A stretch of 64,000 bases of DNA from Sulfuriflexus mobilis (GTDB lineage Bacteria; Pseudomonadota; Gammaproteobacteria; AKS1), in NCBI RefSeq assembly GCF_003967195.1, contig NZ_AP018725.1, forward strand, positions 1,922,001 through 1,986,000. The letters are read 5' to 3'. Positions 1 through 9,544 of this stretch are shown here, one piece after another. The position numbers were made by a program, and so were the translations under genes. Position 1 is the stretch's first letter. Each line of letters opens with the position of its first letter. The notes below the pieces were generated by a model. That model did no database searches. It saw nothing but the letters and a program-made list of their open reading frames with translations, and was not told the DNA's origin.

Positions 1-215
1 CGTACGGAATTCAGAACAGACTGATAGTCGCGCACATCACCGATATAAAATTTGAGTTTGGAGTTATTGTAGTGCTTACGCATATCATCTTGTTTTTTCT
101 CATCACGGCTAAATATGCGAATTTCTGAAATATCAGTATTCAGAAAACGTCTTAGCACTGCATTACCAAAGGAGCCTGTGCCACCCGTGATGATTAGTTT
201 TTTATTTGCAAACAT
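1..215 (-). CDS. CapE-like UDP-GlcNAc 4,6-dehydratase, N-terminal part (cut by window edge)
   Basis: The first 71 or so residues of a short-chain dehydratase/epimerase; the rest lies left of the window. A Rossmann nucleotide-binding motif TGGTGSFGNAV sits near residue 10, followed by EIRIFSRDEKKQDDMR and KFYIGDVRDYQSV. These segments are typical of CapE/WbjB-type inverting UDP-N-acetylglucosamine 4,6-dehydratases, which begin UDP-L-FucNAc synthesis (family knowledge). The start is the ATG ending at 215. As the promoter-distal gene of a long minus-strand polysaccharide locus, it probably supplies a sugar nucleotide to the neighbouring glycosyltransferases. The exact substrate is an inference because the catalytic part is not visible. 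Confidence 0.8.
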   Translation of the reverse strand, partial: MFANKKLIITGGTGSFGNAVLRRFLNTDISEIRIFSRDEKKQDDMRKHYNNSKLKFYIGDVRDYQSVLNSV

Positions 216-279
216 ATACCTCAATACTCCAAAAGTGAAACCGAAAATAACCCGCCATCACATACCAATTGCCAAATTG

Positions 280-1137
280 TCAATGTGGGTTTTTTTCATT
301 CCGTGAACGTGCCATTTTCAATTCTAAATATTTAACATCAATCAACAACGGATACCACAGCGCTTGAAGAAAATGGAAAATAAATGCTTCTCTTCTATCC
401 AGAAACCCACCCAAAAGAATGTACCTGTAAATAAAATAAAAAAAAGGTCTAATTAACGGTGGAAGATTATTCCAAACTTTATAGCGCAGCCATCTCCTTC
501 GTTGCGCCTGCGTACCAAACAGACGGGCATCAATCTCTTGATAGTCCTGCGCGGTTCGCATACTAAGCAGTTCCTGCGCTTCTCGCGTTGCATAGCCGTT
601 ATGTTTGGCAATCCAGTCAGATACCCCTTTTTTGTTTTCATCCGTGAAGTCGTTCAGCAAATGCCCGGTTATACCTTCCACGATCAGATGCTCGTTAACT
701 GCACGGTCCTCACAACGACCTTTGCCATTTCGAAAAAGTCTTAATTGCCATGAAGGATAGTAGCCTCGACGTATCCAACGTCCCATCCAAATCAAGCGCC
801 GCTTGATGTAGAAACCATTTTGTTCAGGTGCCGTGACGAGGAGTGTTAAAATCTCCTTTTTTAACTCCTCTGACAACCATTCGTCGGCATCCAGGAAAAG
901 CACCCACTCGCTGCTTATAGGCAGATGATCGAGCGCGTAATTGCGTTGCTTAGCATAATTTTCAAAATTGTTCTGCGCAATGTGGCAGCCATACTGGCGT
1001 GCAATCTCCAACGTTCGATCTGTGCTTTGCGAATCAAGGATGAAAATCTCATTGGCCCAGCCAGCGATGGAATCCAGCGCTTGTGCAATATTAGCTTCCT
1101 CGTTGTAAGTGAGAATGATGACGGTAATATCAACCAT
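280..1137 (-). CDS. Family 2 glycosyltransferase (WaaE/KdtX-like)
   Basis: A 285-residue GT-A fold glycosyltransferase. The N-terminus VIILTYNEEANI (6-17), the DSQSTDRT loop (35-42), the KQRN motif (63-66) and the acidic metal/nucleotide site FLDADEW (81-87) match the family 2 branch of LPS-core beta-1,4-glucosyltransferases such as WaaE. The C-terminal 80 residues are hydrophobic and aromatic with basic residues, suggesting peripheral membrane association. It should add one sugar to a lipid-linked repeat or core unit on the cytoplasmic face; donor and acceptor cannot be read from sequence. It is separated from the next upstream gene by a 27-bp tandem duplication. Confidence 0.85.
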   Translation of the reverse strand: MVDITVIILTYNEEANIAQALDSIAGWANEIFILDSQSTDRTLEIARQYGCHIAQNNFENYAKQRNYALDHLPISSEWVLFLDADEWLSEELKKEILTLLVTAPEQNGFYIKRRLIWMGRWIRRGYYPSWQLRLFRNGKGRCEDRAVNEHLIVEGITGHLLNDFTDENKKGVSDWIAKHNGYATREAQELLSMRTAQDYQEIDARLFGTQAQRRRWLRYKVWNNLPPLIRPFFYFIYRYILLGGFLDRREAFIFHFLQALWYPLLIDVKYLELKMARSRNEKNPH

Positions 1138-1147
1138 CAGCGCATCC

Positions 1148-1201
1148 CATATATTGTTTTTATGTAAATCATTTCATATATTGTTTTTATGTAAATCATT
1201 T
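1148..1201. repeat. 27-bp perfect tandem duplication
   Basis: Two identical 27-bp units abut at 1148-1174 and 1175-1201, each containing the AT-rich core ATTGTTTTTATGTAAATCAT. The second copy supplies the TGA stop (1196-1198) of the upstream methyltransferase gene, and the first lies in the 58-bp gap before the next gene. It looks like a recent slippage duplication at a gene end. Confidence 0.95.
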
Positions 1202-1900
1202 CAAGTATGTATCAGAAGCTTGCCTAGACAGGGCAGGTTTTACAGCTTCTAATATCACAGTATGTGGAGCGCTGGGGGTTGGCTCTTCCTCTTTTCTCAA
1301 GACGTGCTCATCAATCAGGGCGGGATGATTTGTCTCATCTCCGGGTGCGCAAAACACCAATCTTTCAAATTTAGCATCAGTAGCGAGTTCTGTAAGATAT
1401 GACCGTGAGAGCATCGTAACGTGTTCGCCTCGACAAAATATAAAATTTGCGAAACGCCCACCTATGCTTTCCCGTTTGTCGGGCCAATCGCCAAACCAAG
1501 ATTTATCATTCTCCAGAAATTTTCGGATCGCTGTGTCTCCATCTGGACCACCGACTCTGATCACCCCGCCAAGCTTTAGACAGCGATACATTTCATTAAA
1601 TAATGAAACTATAACTGGATCTGGTAAATGTTCAATTACATGATGTGAATAAAATGCATCAACGGTGGCATCTCTAAATGGCAGTGGATTTGCCAGATCC
1701 GCCCAGACATCGACTTTGGCTGTAATGAAATTCGCGTCCAAATTGATCCAGCCATCAATATAGTTCTTCTGTCCTGGACCAAGGTGGACTTTTACCTCGC
1801 CAACATTCGGAGCCCTGAATGACTTATAAAATGCCGCGTTTAACTTCATCGGCAAACGCATTGCCACATAGAACAGGCTTTTCAGTTCGTGTGAAATCAT
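1196..1900 (-). CDS. Class I SAM-dependent methyltransferase (type 11) in the EPS locus
   Basis: A 234-residue predicted methyltransferase. SAM-binding motif I is VHLGPGQ (38-44), an acidic strand follows (GWINLDANF), and the post-motif segment FYSHHVIEHLPDP (83-95) is typical of Methyltransf_11 proteins. Such proteins are frequent in polysaccharide clusters, where they may methylate a glycan or cap the chain; the substrate is unknown. It is co-directional with its neighbours, 18 bp downstream of the next upstream glycosyltransferase. The stop codon falls inside a tandem repeat copy. Confidence 0.8.
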   Translation of the reverse strand: MISHELKSLFYVAMRLPMKLNAAFYKSFRAPNVGEVKVHLGPGQKNYIDGWINLDANFITAKVDVWADLANPLPFRDATVDAFYSHHVIEHLPDPVIVSLFNEMYRCLKLGGVIRVGGPDGDTAIRKFLENDKSWFGDWPDKRESIGGRFANFIFCRGEHVTMLSRSYLTELATDAKFERLVFCAPGDETNHPALIDEHVLRKEEEPTPSAPHTVILEAVKPALSRQASDTYLK

Positions 1901-1918
1901 TTTCTACTCCGATTAAAT

Positions 1919-3055
1919 TCAATCCAACCTCACGCACGGTGGCGTCTCGCCGCCTTCAAGCAACCAACAATAAACCACCGAAAGCTGCGCAGCGATTCGT
2001 TCCCAGGAATAGTCTCGCAGCATCCACTCGCGTCCAGCTCGGCCCATTTCCGCAAGAAGTGTTGGCGGTGTCGCCAGCGCATCTCCGAGACATGCTACTA
2101 GCGGATCAACACCGATGTCGATCCACCAACCCGCGTCCTGCTTATCCAGCCCATCCCACGGCGCGCCCTTGGTCACGATGGCCGGCGTTCCGGCTGCCAA
2201 GGCTTCCGCCACAGACATACCAAAATTTTCTGAATGCGTGGGCAATACAAACAGGCTGGCTGCCCGATACGCGCGCAGCTTTTTCTCACCAAACAGCGGG
2301 CCGCGAAAGACGACACACTCCAGCCGCAATTGCTTAGCCAGCGCCTGCATTGCGGCCAAATGGCCACGATTGTCCGGGCCGGCAATATGCAATTCCCAGT
2401 CTGGGAATCGGTGTTCCACCACCTGCCAGGCACGCAGCAGGTTATCGATACCCTTTATTGGGTGGATACGGCCCAAAAACAATAACTGACGGCGACCACT
2501 ATTCGGCGTTTGTTCCAGCGGCGGTACGTCGATGCCGTTGGAAAGAATGCAGACCGGCTGCCTGAAACCGCACCGACGAATATCTTCGTATTCGCTCTCC
2601 GAAGTGGCGTGGAAGCAGGCTGCCGCCCGCAACGCCGGCGCTTGCAAGACATGCCAGAAAATCTTTTTTTGCAATGCGTTCAGTCCCAATGCCCACGCCG
2701 AGAGCGTCCCGCGTGGAGAAACCACTAAGCGGCAGCGCGAATCGCGAACTGCATAGCCCGGATAAACATTGGGCATCATCCACAGACTATGGTTGTGAAT
2801 GATTTCGACTCGTCCCGACGACACTTCCTGTTTCAGCCAGCGCCGCATCTTCGGCGACACACCCAATCGGCGTGGACCGAAGCCTAAGGGGAAGGTCTTC
2901 AGATATGGCAAACGGACTGGTATAGCCGCCCAGTCCAAGGCGGCCAGCTGGACATCCATCCCTGTACCGATGAGCGACTCGCACAATCGCGGCACAGAAT
3001 AGGATGGCCCGGCCGCTTCTTCGGTAATAGCGGGGACAACGTGAATTACTCGCAT
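1919..3055 (-). CDS. Family 4 (group 1) glycosyltransferase
   Basis: About 378 residues with a GT-B fold. The C-terminal half has FLGRIHPIKGIDNLL, the start of the donor-binding domain, and SENFGMSVAEALAAGTPAIV, the E-x7-E catalytic signature of GT4 retaining enzymes. An upstream in-frame start exists at 3169, but residues 1-38 of that version lie wholly over the asnB 3' end and are low-complexity and Arg/Gly rich. The ATG at 3055 (MRVIHVVPAI) starts cleanly at the conserved first strand and overlaps the asnB stop by 10 bp, consistent with translational coupling. It likely transfers a hexose to the growing repeat unit. Confidence 0.87.
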   Translation of the reverse strand: MRVIHVVPAITEEAAGPSYSVPRLCESLIGTGMDVQLAALDWAAIPVRLPYLKTFPLGFGPRRLGVSPKMRRWLKQEVSSGRVEIIHNHSLWMMPNVYPGYAVRDSRCRLVVSPRGTLSAWALGLNALQKKIFWHVLQAPALRAAACFHATSESEYEDIRRCGFRQPVCILSNGIDVPPLEQTPNSGRRQLLFLGRIHPIKGIDNLLRAWQVVEHRFPDWELHIAGPDNRGHLAAMQALAKQLRLECVVFRGPLFGEKKLRAYRAASLFVLPTHSENFGMSVAEALAAGTPAIVTKGAPWDGLDKQDAGWWIDIGVDPLVACLGDALATPPTLLAEMGRAGREWMLRDYSWERIAAQLSVVYCWLLEGGETPPCVRLD

Positions 3056-4863
3056 GCCGTCATCCTCTCTACGACCACCCTTGCCCACCGCCGCGCCCAA
3101 GGTGTTCCTGGTGCAGCCAGCATGGGCACGTTGCCCCAAGCGTCCTGATCGCCCGCCTCGGACAACCACTGCGCCATCGGCAAACTGAAACCGGTTTTGG
3201 AGCGATTGATGATAGATTCAGGCAAAGGTTTCCCCGGCGACCGTGCCAGCATTGCTTTGCCGGCGCCACCTGCGAAGCCTGACACATACGAACCTAAGGT
3301 TTCCAGCAATACAGCATCCACCAGCGGGGTACGCAGTTCTAGCGAATGTCCCATGCTGGCCCAATCACTGTCACGTAACAGTTGATTACACAGGTAATGC
3401 GTCGATTCCAACAGGCCAACGGCAGCAGCGCCATCTCTGGCATCGGCCTGGGCCATGCCCGGCGGCGAGCCACCGAGGCGTGCCAAGCCATCCCGCGCCA
3501 TATCCGCTCCCATCAGAGCAGGAAGTTCTTCGGGTAGAAATAGGCTGCGCCTCAGAAAATACGCACCCTCCAAAGAATCTATGAAAGTCGGTATCGCGGC
3601 AAGCTTGGGCTTGAGGAGTTTCTTGGCAAGATAGGAACAAGGCACGCCCAGAAGTGTACTGGCGCCGGGAATGGCCGCAATCGTCCGCCCCATGGTAGCC
3701 ATGAGTGGAATCTGACGGAAGGAAGAATAGCCGCAAAAAAGTTCATCCCCACCCACGCCCGATAACACCACCTTGTAACCACGTTCAGCCGCCGCCTTGC
3801 TGGCGAACCAAGTGTTGACACCATCGATGGAGGGCTGATCCATGGCGTCAAGAATGCGCGGGATGTCCTGTTCGAACTCGGCACGGGATACCCGGCGGAC
3901 AAAGTGCGGCAAGCCATAGTGCGCCGCGATGGCAGCGGCCACGGGCACTTCATCCTCGTGCCGGCCGACAAACTCATCGAAACCGATGGTAATGCCCTCG
4001 ACCTGCGCACCCAGCCCGGAGGCCAGACCGGCCAGCACCGCCGAGTCGATACCACCGGATAAGAACACGCTCACCGGCACATCGGCCACCAAGTGGGCGC
4101 GCATGGAATCCGTCACCACCTGCCGCACTGTTTCCTGCAATTCATGGGCAGAGGCATTGCGACCTTCACCACGCCAGTGGGTGCGGATGTCACGCCAACA
4201 CACTGGCGACTCTGGTATACTGGCGCGTACCCGCAGCCAGTGCCCGGCGGGCAGTGCTAACACATCGCTGTAAAGCGTCCACGGCTCCGGCACACTGCCC
4301 CAAAGATAGAAACCCGCCAACCCAGCCGCTTCCCGTTCTGCCGATACCTGTCCCGAGGCCAGCAACGCTTTCACCTGCGATGCGAAGAGCAGGCCGACCT
4401 TCGTCCGCGTGTAATACAGCGGCTTGATGCCGTAGGGATCGCGGGCCAGAAACAATTCGCGAGTCTGCGTATCCCAAATAGCGAAGGCGAACATACCCCG
4501 CAACCGAGGCAACATGCGCTCGCCCTCGCGTGCGAACAACGCCAGCAGCACTTCCGTATCGGACGTGGTGCAGAAGGCCATACCCTCCGCCTCCAACTCG
4601 CAGCGCAGTTCGCGGAAGTTGTAAATCTCTCCGTTGAAGACGATGGCGTAGCGGCCGTCGGTGGACACCATCGGTTGGTTGGCGCGGGCGTCGAGGTCGA
4701 GAATGGCCAAGCGGCGATGACCCAATACCACGCCTTCGCTCGCCCATACGCCCTCCGCATCGGGGCCACGGGTGTGCATGCGGGTAACCATTCGCCGAGT
4801 CGCATCAAGTGCTGATGCTTCAGACACACGCGATGTTGGGGTAAAACCTGCTATTCCGCACAT
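3046..4863 (-). CDS. asnB: Glutamine-hydrolysing asparagine synthase-like amidotransferase
   Basis: 605 residues in two domains. The N-terminal class II glutaminase starts MCGIAGF, giving the Cys nucleophile after Met removal. The C-terminal synthase domain carries the ATP-pyrophosphatase loop FLSGGIDSAVL (SGGxDS). Asparagine synthase homologues are common in EPS and O-antigen loci, where they may amidate a uronic acid rather than make asparagine (family knowledge). Its embedding among glycosyltransferases favours sugar amidation, but this is inference. It is 15 bp from the upstream glycosyltransferase gene and overlaps the downstream one. Confidence 0.9.
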   Translation of the reverse strand: MCGIAGFTPTSRVSEASALDATRRMVTRMHTRGPDAEGVWASEGVVLGHRRLAILDLDARANQPMVSTDGRYAIVFNGEIYNFRELRCELEAEGMAFCTTSDTEVLLALFAREGERMLPRLRGMFAFAIWDTQTRELFLARDPYGIKPLYYTRTKVGLLFASQVKALLASGQVSAEREAAGLAGFYLWGSVPEPWTLYSDVLALPAGHWLRVRASIPESPVCWRDIRTHWRGEGRNASAHELQETVRQVVTDSMRAHLVADVPVSVFLSGGIDSAVLAGLASGLGAQVEGITIGFDEFVGRHEDEVPVAAAIAAHYGLPHFVRRVSRAEFEQDIPRILDAMDQPSIDGVNTWFASKAAAERGYKVVLSGVGGDELFCGYSSFRQIPLMATMGRTIAAIPGASTLLGVPCSYLAKKLLKPKLAAIPTFIDSLEGAYFLRRSLFLPEELPALMGADMARDGLARLGGSPPGMAQADARDGAAAVGLLESTHYLCNQLLRDSDWASMGHSLELRTPLVDAVLLETLGSYVSGFAGGAGKAMLARSPGKPLPESIINRSKTGFSLPMAQWLSEAGDQDAWGNVPMLAAPGTPWARRWARVVVERMTACE

Positions 4864-4878
4864 CGAAGATTTCGTATC

Positions 4879-6141
4879 TTATGTTGCAATATTTCGCCCT
4901 GCTTTGTCGTCATCTGAGCGCCGATGACTCGCGAGCATCTCATCGTAAATATCCAGGAAAGCCTTGCCAGCCACGCCAGTCTCGTATTTTCCCATGATCG
5001 TTTCCCGCCCAGCTTCGCCCATGCGCTCGTTTAGTGCCGCATCGGTGAGCAAGCGAGTCAGCCTGTCCTCCATCGCTTTTTCATTATCCAGCCCCACCAG
5101 ATATCCTTCTACCCCATCCGTTATAATGCCTTCTGGCCCGCCACTCCGAGTGGAAATCACGGGGATGCCACAGGCCATCGCCTCCAGGATCACGACCCCA
5201 AGCCCTTCTTCGTCTGAAGGCAGTGCAAAAACCGAAGCGGCTTGATACAGACGAACCAGTGCTTCAGCATTCGGTGAGTGGACGAAATCCACCCGCCCGG
5301 CGAGCCTGAGTTCTTTGACCCGTGCCCAGAACACTGGCCCCGGGCTAGAAGTGCCCGCAAGCATCAGGCGCACCGTCGATTTCAATTCGGACGGCAGGTT
5401 GGCATACGCTTCCAGCAGTAGACCGATATTCTTGCGCGGGTCATCCAGCCGCCCTACGCACAGGATATAAGGGGCTGATCGCAGGTCCCGAAGAGCGGCG
5501 GGCCGGAAACGCGCTGCATCCACACCGGGTGGCGCATAACGGATGATAATCTCGCGCCCCCCATTGACCTCTCGTGTGTAATCCAACATCCAGGGGCTCT
5601 CGACCTGGATCGCGTCCACTGTCTGCAGCGCTTTGCGTTCCAGACGGTCGGTGAACTTTGTCATCCAGCGCCACCAGACTGTCTTGGGACTGCGTGCCGT
5701 TGCATCGCGCCGTCGCCGCTCGACGATGGCGCGGGTCGCGCACTGCACTGCCACCGGCTTGCCCAGCCCGCACACGGCCCATGCCCAGGCGGGAGTACCA
5801 CAAACCACCTGAATCAGGTCGCAGTCCGCCAGTAATGCCGCCAGTGCATGACGGGGTTGATAGCGCTGGAATTCAAGTTCGGATGCAAATGCTCCCACTC
5901 GGATAAATGCACGACCCTGCCAGTTCGCGTTGCGAGTAAGCACACCGTGAAACCAACTTGCGGGCTTGGTCAGCTCAACGCCAATCCCATCACTTGAGGA
6001 CTGTGATAGCGAAACCAGTTGGAGATCGAACGCACCAGACCGCTCAATAGTCTGGCAAATGAATTCGGCCACCGAAGGTACCCCGCCGCCTTGTTCGAGG
6101 GCGGGCACGACTAGGCCAATACGTGGTTTACGTGCTGACAT
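4879..6141 (-). CDS. Family 4 (group 1) glycosyltransferase
   Basis: 420 residues with a GT-B fold. The N-terminus PRIGLVVPALEQGGGVPSV contains the glycine-rich acceptor-domain loop. The donor domain opens with ILCVGRLDDPRKNIGLLLEAY and carries SDEEGLGVVILEAMACGIPV, an intact E-x7-E signature. It is a cytoplasmic enzyme of repeat-unit assembly; donor unknown. It is spaced 15 bp from asnB and belongs to the same transcription unit by orientation and spacing. Confidence 0.88.
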   Translation of the reverse strand: MSARKPRIGLVVPALEQGGGVPSVAEFICQTIERSGAFDLQLVSLSQSSSDGIGVELTKPASWFHGVLTRNANWQGRAFIRVGAFASELEFQRYQPRHALAALLADCDLIQVVCGTPAWAWAVCGLGKPVAVQCATRAIVERRRRDATARSPKTVWWRWMTKFTDRLERKALQTVDAIQVESPWMLDYTREVNGGREIIIRYAPPGVDAARFRPAALRDLRSAPYILCVGRLDDPRKNIGLLLEAYANLPSELKSTVRLMLAGTSSPGPVFWARVKELRLAGRVDFVHSPNAEALVRLYQAASVFALPSDEEGLGVVILEAMACGIPVISTRSGGPEGIITDGVEGYLVGLDNEKAMEDRLTRLLTDAALNERMGEAGRETIMGKYETGVAGKAFLDIYDEMLASHRRSDDDKAGRNIAT

Positions 6142-6190
6142 GTACAGCCTTTAAAAATAACAATATGTCACAGATTAAAAAATATTCCCG

Positions 6191-6925
6191 TCATTTAACC
6201 GGCTTCTTGAGCACAAAGACCAGATTGGCAGTAATCACACAGGGCTGTCCGTCATGAAAAACAAGATTAATAAAGCGAGCAATAATCGTCTGCGCCAATC
6301 GGATACTGCCGCGTCGCATCGCACGCATCCATCCAACGCCAAAAATTGGAAGCCGTGGTGGCCCAATATCGATCACCTCGAATCCAGTTTGCGAGGCAAG
6401 TTGACGAATCGCAGAAGAACCGAGCGCAATACGGTGCGTAATATCACCATGAAAAATTGCTCGACCGAAAGGACTGTCTCCACTGGGAACGCGGGCCAGC
6501 AAAACACCACCTGACTTAAGCACACAATAAACACCTTTCAACACCTCGATAAGCTCAGACACCTCGAGATGCTCAAACACATCGAATCCTACAACCAAAT
6601 CTATGGTACCCGTGCCAAGAAACGTAGTTGCCTCCTCCAATGAAGCAAAACCGCACAGATCTCTCGCACTCACAAGGTCAAGTAGCTCACGTTGAACTTC
6701 TACACCAGACCATGCAATTCCTTGAGAGATTGCCCAACCAGCAAATGTGCCATTGCCAAAACCCAACTCAAGGCATTTTGGCGATGTCAACTCATCAAAT
6801 CCAGCCCGCTTTAGTTCAGCCGCATAATAAATGGCTTCATTATCTGTGAAATGTAGAAACCCCCCTGAAACCCAACCCTTCCAGGAGGAATAGCGGTCGT
6901 ATGTAGAAGATAGTTGGTTTTTCAT
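6191..6925 (-). CDS. Class I SAM-dependent methyltransferase
   Basis: About 244 residues with motif I CLELGFGNGTFAGWA, a VVGFDVFEHLE segment, and motif III-like LKSGGVLLARVPSGD. It resembles the methyltransferases that terminate or decorate glycan chains in O-antigen clusters. Two upstream ATGs exist at 6940 and 6937, but the sequence GGAGAG ends six bases before the ATG at 6925 (MKNQLSSTYD), so that start is preferred. The gap to the next upstream gene is about 160 bp and AT-rich. Confidence 0.8.
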   Translation of the reverse strand: MKNQLSSTYDRYSSWKGWVSGGFLHFTDNEAIYYAAELKRAGFDELTSPKCLELGFGNGTFAGWAISQGIAWSGVEVQRELLDLVSARDLCGFASLEEATTFLGTGTIDLVVGFDVFEHLEVSELIEVLKGVYCVLKSGGVLLARVPSGDSPFGRAIFHGDITHRIALGSSAIRQLASQTGFEVIDIGPPRLPIFGVGWMRAMRRGSIRLAQTIIARFINLVFHDGQPCVITANLVFVLKKPVK

Positions 6926-7083
6926 ATCACTCTCCATCATTTAATATAAAAAATACGATGGAAGAGACACAACCTAAGAAACTCAACTTAAATACAGCTC
7001 TTCTTTCAGATAGCGTGAAAATCGCTGATATATGTGAGTTATACATTTCACAAAAAGTCTGTTCCAAGAAATAATGCTGCACT

Positions 7084-8115
7084 TCAAATTTCCCTGATCA
7101 CATTAGCCATTAGTGCTTCTAGCAATTTTCTTGATGAGTAGCCTGATTTAATACAGCGCTGGTAACCGGCGCTGGCAATCCGCTCCCTTGACCTGATATT
7201 TTTTAAATAAAATTTAATCTTGTCAATAAGCTCAAGATCATCGGCAAAGAATTCAGCCTCAACTTCTTCCTCAAAAAGTTCTTGATGAATTGTTGTTCTT
7301 TCGGCAAGCAGAAATGTACCGACAGCAGGTATCTCAAATGACCTAGTGGTTGAGGTCTCAGGGATATGCTTACCCAGCAAACCAAGACCTATTTTGGCGC
7401 AACTGAGTGCTGCGGGATATGAATCGCCCCACAAGCCATGGCCGATACAACCCGACAAAAGCGGCATTCTTTTCCGCTTTTTTAGCCATTGGTCACCCCG
7501 CACCTTCAAGGCAATATTTTCACGAACAATCGCCTCTAGACGCGCTCGATAGTGATTTTGGAAATGTCCGACAAAACAAACATCAGCCTCATATTCCAGA
7601 AGTTCAGAAGGACTTGGCGAACGTAGCACGAAATCGTCAGAATATCCTTGAAGGGTCAAAAATACTTTCTTCGCCCCATTGCGATAATATTCATCGATTT
7701 CCCATTCCTTGGTGGTCACACAAAAATCGTAATCCACCAGAGACTTGATGAAGTGTCTTGATCGTTGCGAAAGTATCTGCGCATCCGGGGTATAGTGAAT
7801 CGACATACATCTGAAATGATATTTTAATTGTTGGATCGTCTCCGGATATATCCATGTTCCTTTGTCGACCCATATCATCCAGACATCTGTCGAGAGATTA
7901 GTTGCCCAACTGATAAGGTTCTTATTTAGCTTTGACACGCCAAGCCCAATATTAAATCGAGCCCCAATCGATCTGAAAGCGCGATTGCCCTCCAACAAAT
8001 AGGGAGTTGTATCAAAGGGGAGCACCTGCCAACCAAGCGACTGGAGGCTCCTCATCCTCGACTTCGTCGTTGACCCCTGCGCAAGCGCACCGATGTAAAG
8101 AATCAACCGCGTCAT
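7084..8115 (-). CDS. CgeB-like glycosyltransferase (GT-B, group 1 related)
   Basis: About 343 residues. The N-terminus TRLILYIGALAQGSTTKSR and a C-terminal section with CAKIGLGLLG, ETSTTRSFEIPAVGTFLLAER and a following acidic stretch match the CgeB/DUF3880-type glycosyltransferases found in polysaccharide clusters. The first possible start at 8124 is a GTG overlapping the upstream gene; the ATG at 8115, just after that gene's TAA at 8117-8119, looks better. Base composition here and in the polymerase gene is more AT-rich than in asnB, suggesting a separate origin for this part of the locus. Confidence 0.72.
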   Translation of the reverse strand: MTRLILYIGALAQGSTTKSRMRSLQSLGWQVLPFDTTPYLLEGNRAFRSIGARFNIGLGVSKLNKNLISWATNLSTDVWMIWVDKGTWIYPETIQQLKYHFRCMSIHYTPDAQILSQRSRHFIKSLVDYDFCVTTKEWEIDEYYRNGAKKVFLTLQGYSDDFVLRSPSPSELLEYEADVCFVGHFQNHYRARLEAIVRENIALKVRGDQWLKKRKRMPLLSGCIGHGLWGDSYPAALSCAKIGLGLLGKHIPETSTTRSFEIPAVGTFLLAERTTIHQELFEEEVEAEFFADDLELIDKIKFYLKNIRSRERIASAGYQRCIKSGYSSRKLLEALMANVIREI

Positions 8116-8116
8116 T

Positions 8117-9544
8117 TTAAACACGAACCCTATGAGAGCTTTGCAAACCTAACATTATCATTATTAAAACAAATGCATATAAAGATATCACAAACGTTCC
8201 AAGATAAGTCGCAAGGTAATCCCCAGAAACCGAAAAGGCCGTCCAATGCCCTAGTAAACCCATTATCAATAGCGTTGTCGATTGTGAGATTTGGGCCGCC
8301 AGAATTAGTGCACGGTACCAAGCGAGGATGAAACCGGCCAAAGCCGAAGCACCAATCAGCCCAAACCAGCCTAGGTCATAATAACCACTAATGAATATGC
8401 CTTGGCCTGTAGACGATGTATTGTAACCTAGCACTTTGTCAGTAAAATTAATACCAGCGGTTGTCGTTATAGGTTTATCTGAATACAAAAGCCTCGGTAC
8501 AAAAAGCCAAGGAATCATCTGATAACTGTCTCCACCATTACCATTTTCATAGAGCCACATCGCTGCAGCATCCGGCGACGTATAGTCAAAGCGTGACCAT
8601 ATTCCAATATTTTCAAGCTCATCAATTCGAAACTCATTCCGATAGGCGCTCTGGAAGATGCTGATACGCTCCTCAAGAGAAGTTTTTGATCTACTCCAGG
8701 CCTCAACTCGCGCATCTCCATAGATAGGTTGCAGAATTGTCAACGCGAAACCCATCCCGGCAACACTCAATACTAGTCTAGTTAATGTCATCTTTCGGAC
8801 CAGTATGCCACCCACCATAGCCAACAGTGGAATAAATGTCTCTGTTTTATTGAACTCCAGCAAACCACCTGCCGCATATAAGAGCATCGCACATAAAAAA
8901 AATATTGACCTTAACCTTAAAGCCAATAAATTTTCTTTAAAATGGAGAAAAACTCCCACTGGCAACAATAACTGTGCACTTCGATAAAGACCTGAAATAA
9001 CTTCGTTAACGAATAGATCGTTGTAAAGAACATAGGCCTTAAAGGCAAACCCTACCACAACAAGCCAAACTGAGGCGCGCCGAATATTGATGGCCGGAAG
9101 TCGACTAAAGTTCTTTATAGCGAAATTGACAAACGGGCCAAAGTGAAGATACCCACCGATCATCAAGCTGACACCAAAACCAAGTAGGTTAGCACCTAAT
9201 ACTGTCACAGCCTTATCGGCTGTGATCGAAAAGAAGCTCCTAGAATATTCAATTTCTTCCGGATGCCCAAAAACATGAAGGAGTGGCCCAAACAGAAAAA
9301 ATGCTGAGAATGACAGGATGAACGTAAAAAATACATTATTGAGGATTTCATTGGGTTTATTGCGAGCCATCTGGCGTACCCGATGGCTCGCAAGCAAAAG
9401 GCCTATGATCGCAAAAAAACCCAATACCGACCAGTCTTCCTGGCTCAATGTATAGCTGCTAATTATACAAACCAATCCCAAGACAAAAAAATCAGGCCCA
9501 CAAGTTCTTGGAAAAGGTCGCACAAATTTAATTCTCTGGTTCAT
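8117..9544 (-). CDS. Wzy-like O-antigen/EPS repeat-unit polymerase
   Basis: About 475 residues, highly hydrophobic, with roughly a dozen predicted membrane segments and a long periplasmic loop (about residues 295-360) rich in polar and aromatic residues, the usual Wzy layout. Sequence conservation in this family is low, so the call rests on topology and on neighbours: a Wzx-like flippase and many glycosyltransferases lie in the same locus. A TTG start at 9562 is also possible; ATG 9544 is chosen, though no strong ribosome-binding site is seen. It would polymerise lipid-linked repeat units in the periplasm. Confidence 0.75.
   Translation of the reverse strand: MNQRIKFVRPFPRTCGPDFFVLGLVCIISSYTLSQEDWSVLGFFAIIGLLLASHRVRQMARNKPNEILNNVFFTFILSFSAFFLFGPLLHVFGHPEEIEYSRSFFSITADKAVTVLGANLLGFGVSLMIGGYLHFGPFVNFAIKNFSRLPAINIRRASVWLVVVGFAFKAYVLYNDLFVNEVISGLYRSAQLLLPVGVFLHFKENLLALRLRSIFFLCAMLLYAAGGLLEFNKTETFIPLLAMVGGILVRKMTLTRLVLSVAGMGFALTILQPIYGDARVEAWSRSKTSLEERISIFQSAYRNEFRIDELENIGIWSRFDYTSPDAAAMWLYENGNGGDSYQMIPWLFVPRLLYSDKPITTTAGINFTDKVLGYNTSSTGQGIFISGYYDLGWFGLIGASALAGFILAWYRALILAAQISQSTTLLIMGLLGHWTAFSVSGDYLATYLGTFVISLYAFVLIMIMLGLQSSHRVRV

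Noticed and set aside
3055-3169. Longer N-terminus for the glycosyltransferase at 1919
   Set aside because: The extra 38 residues overlap asnB coding sequence, are low-complexity, and precede the conserved first strand.
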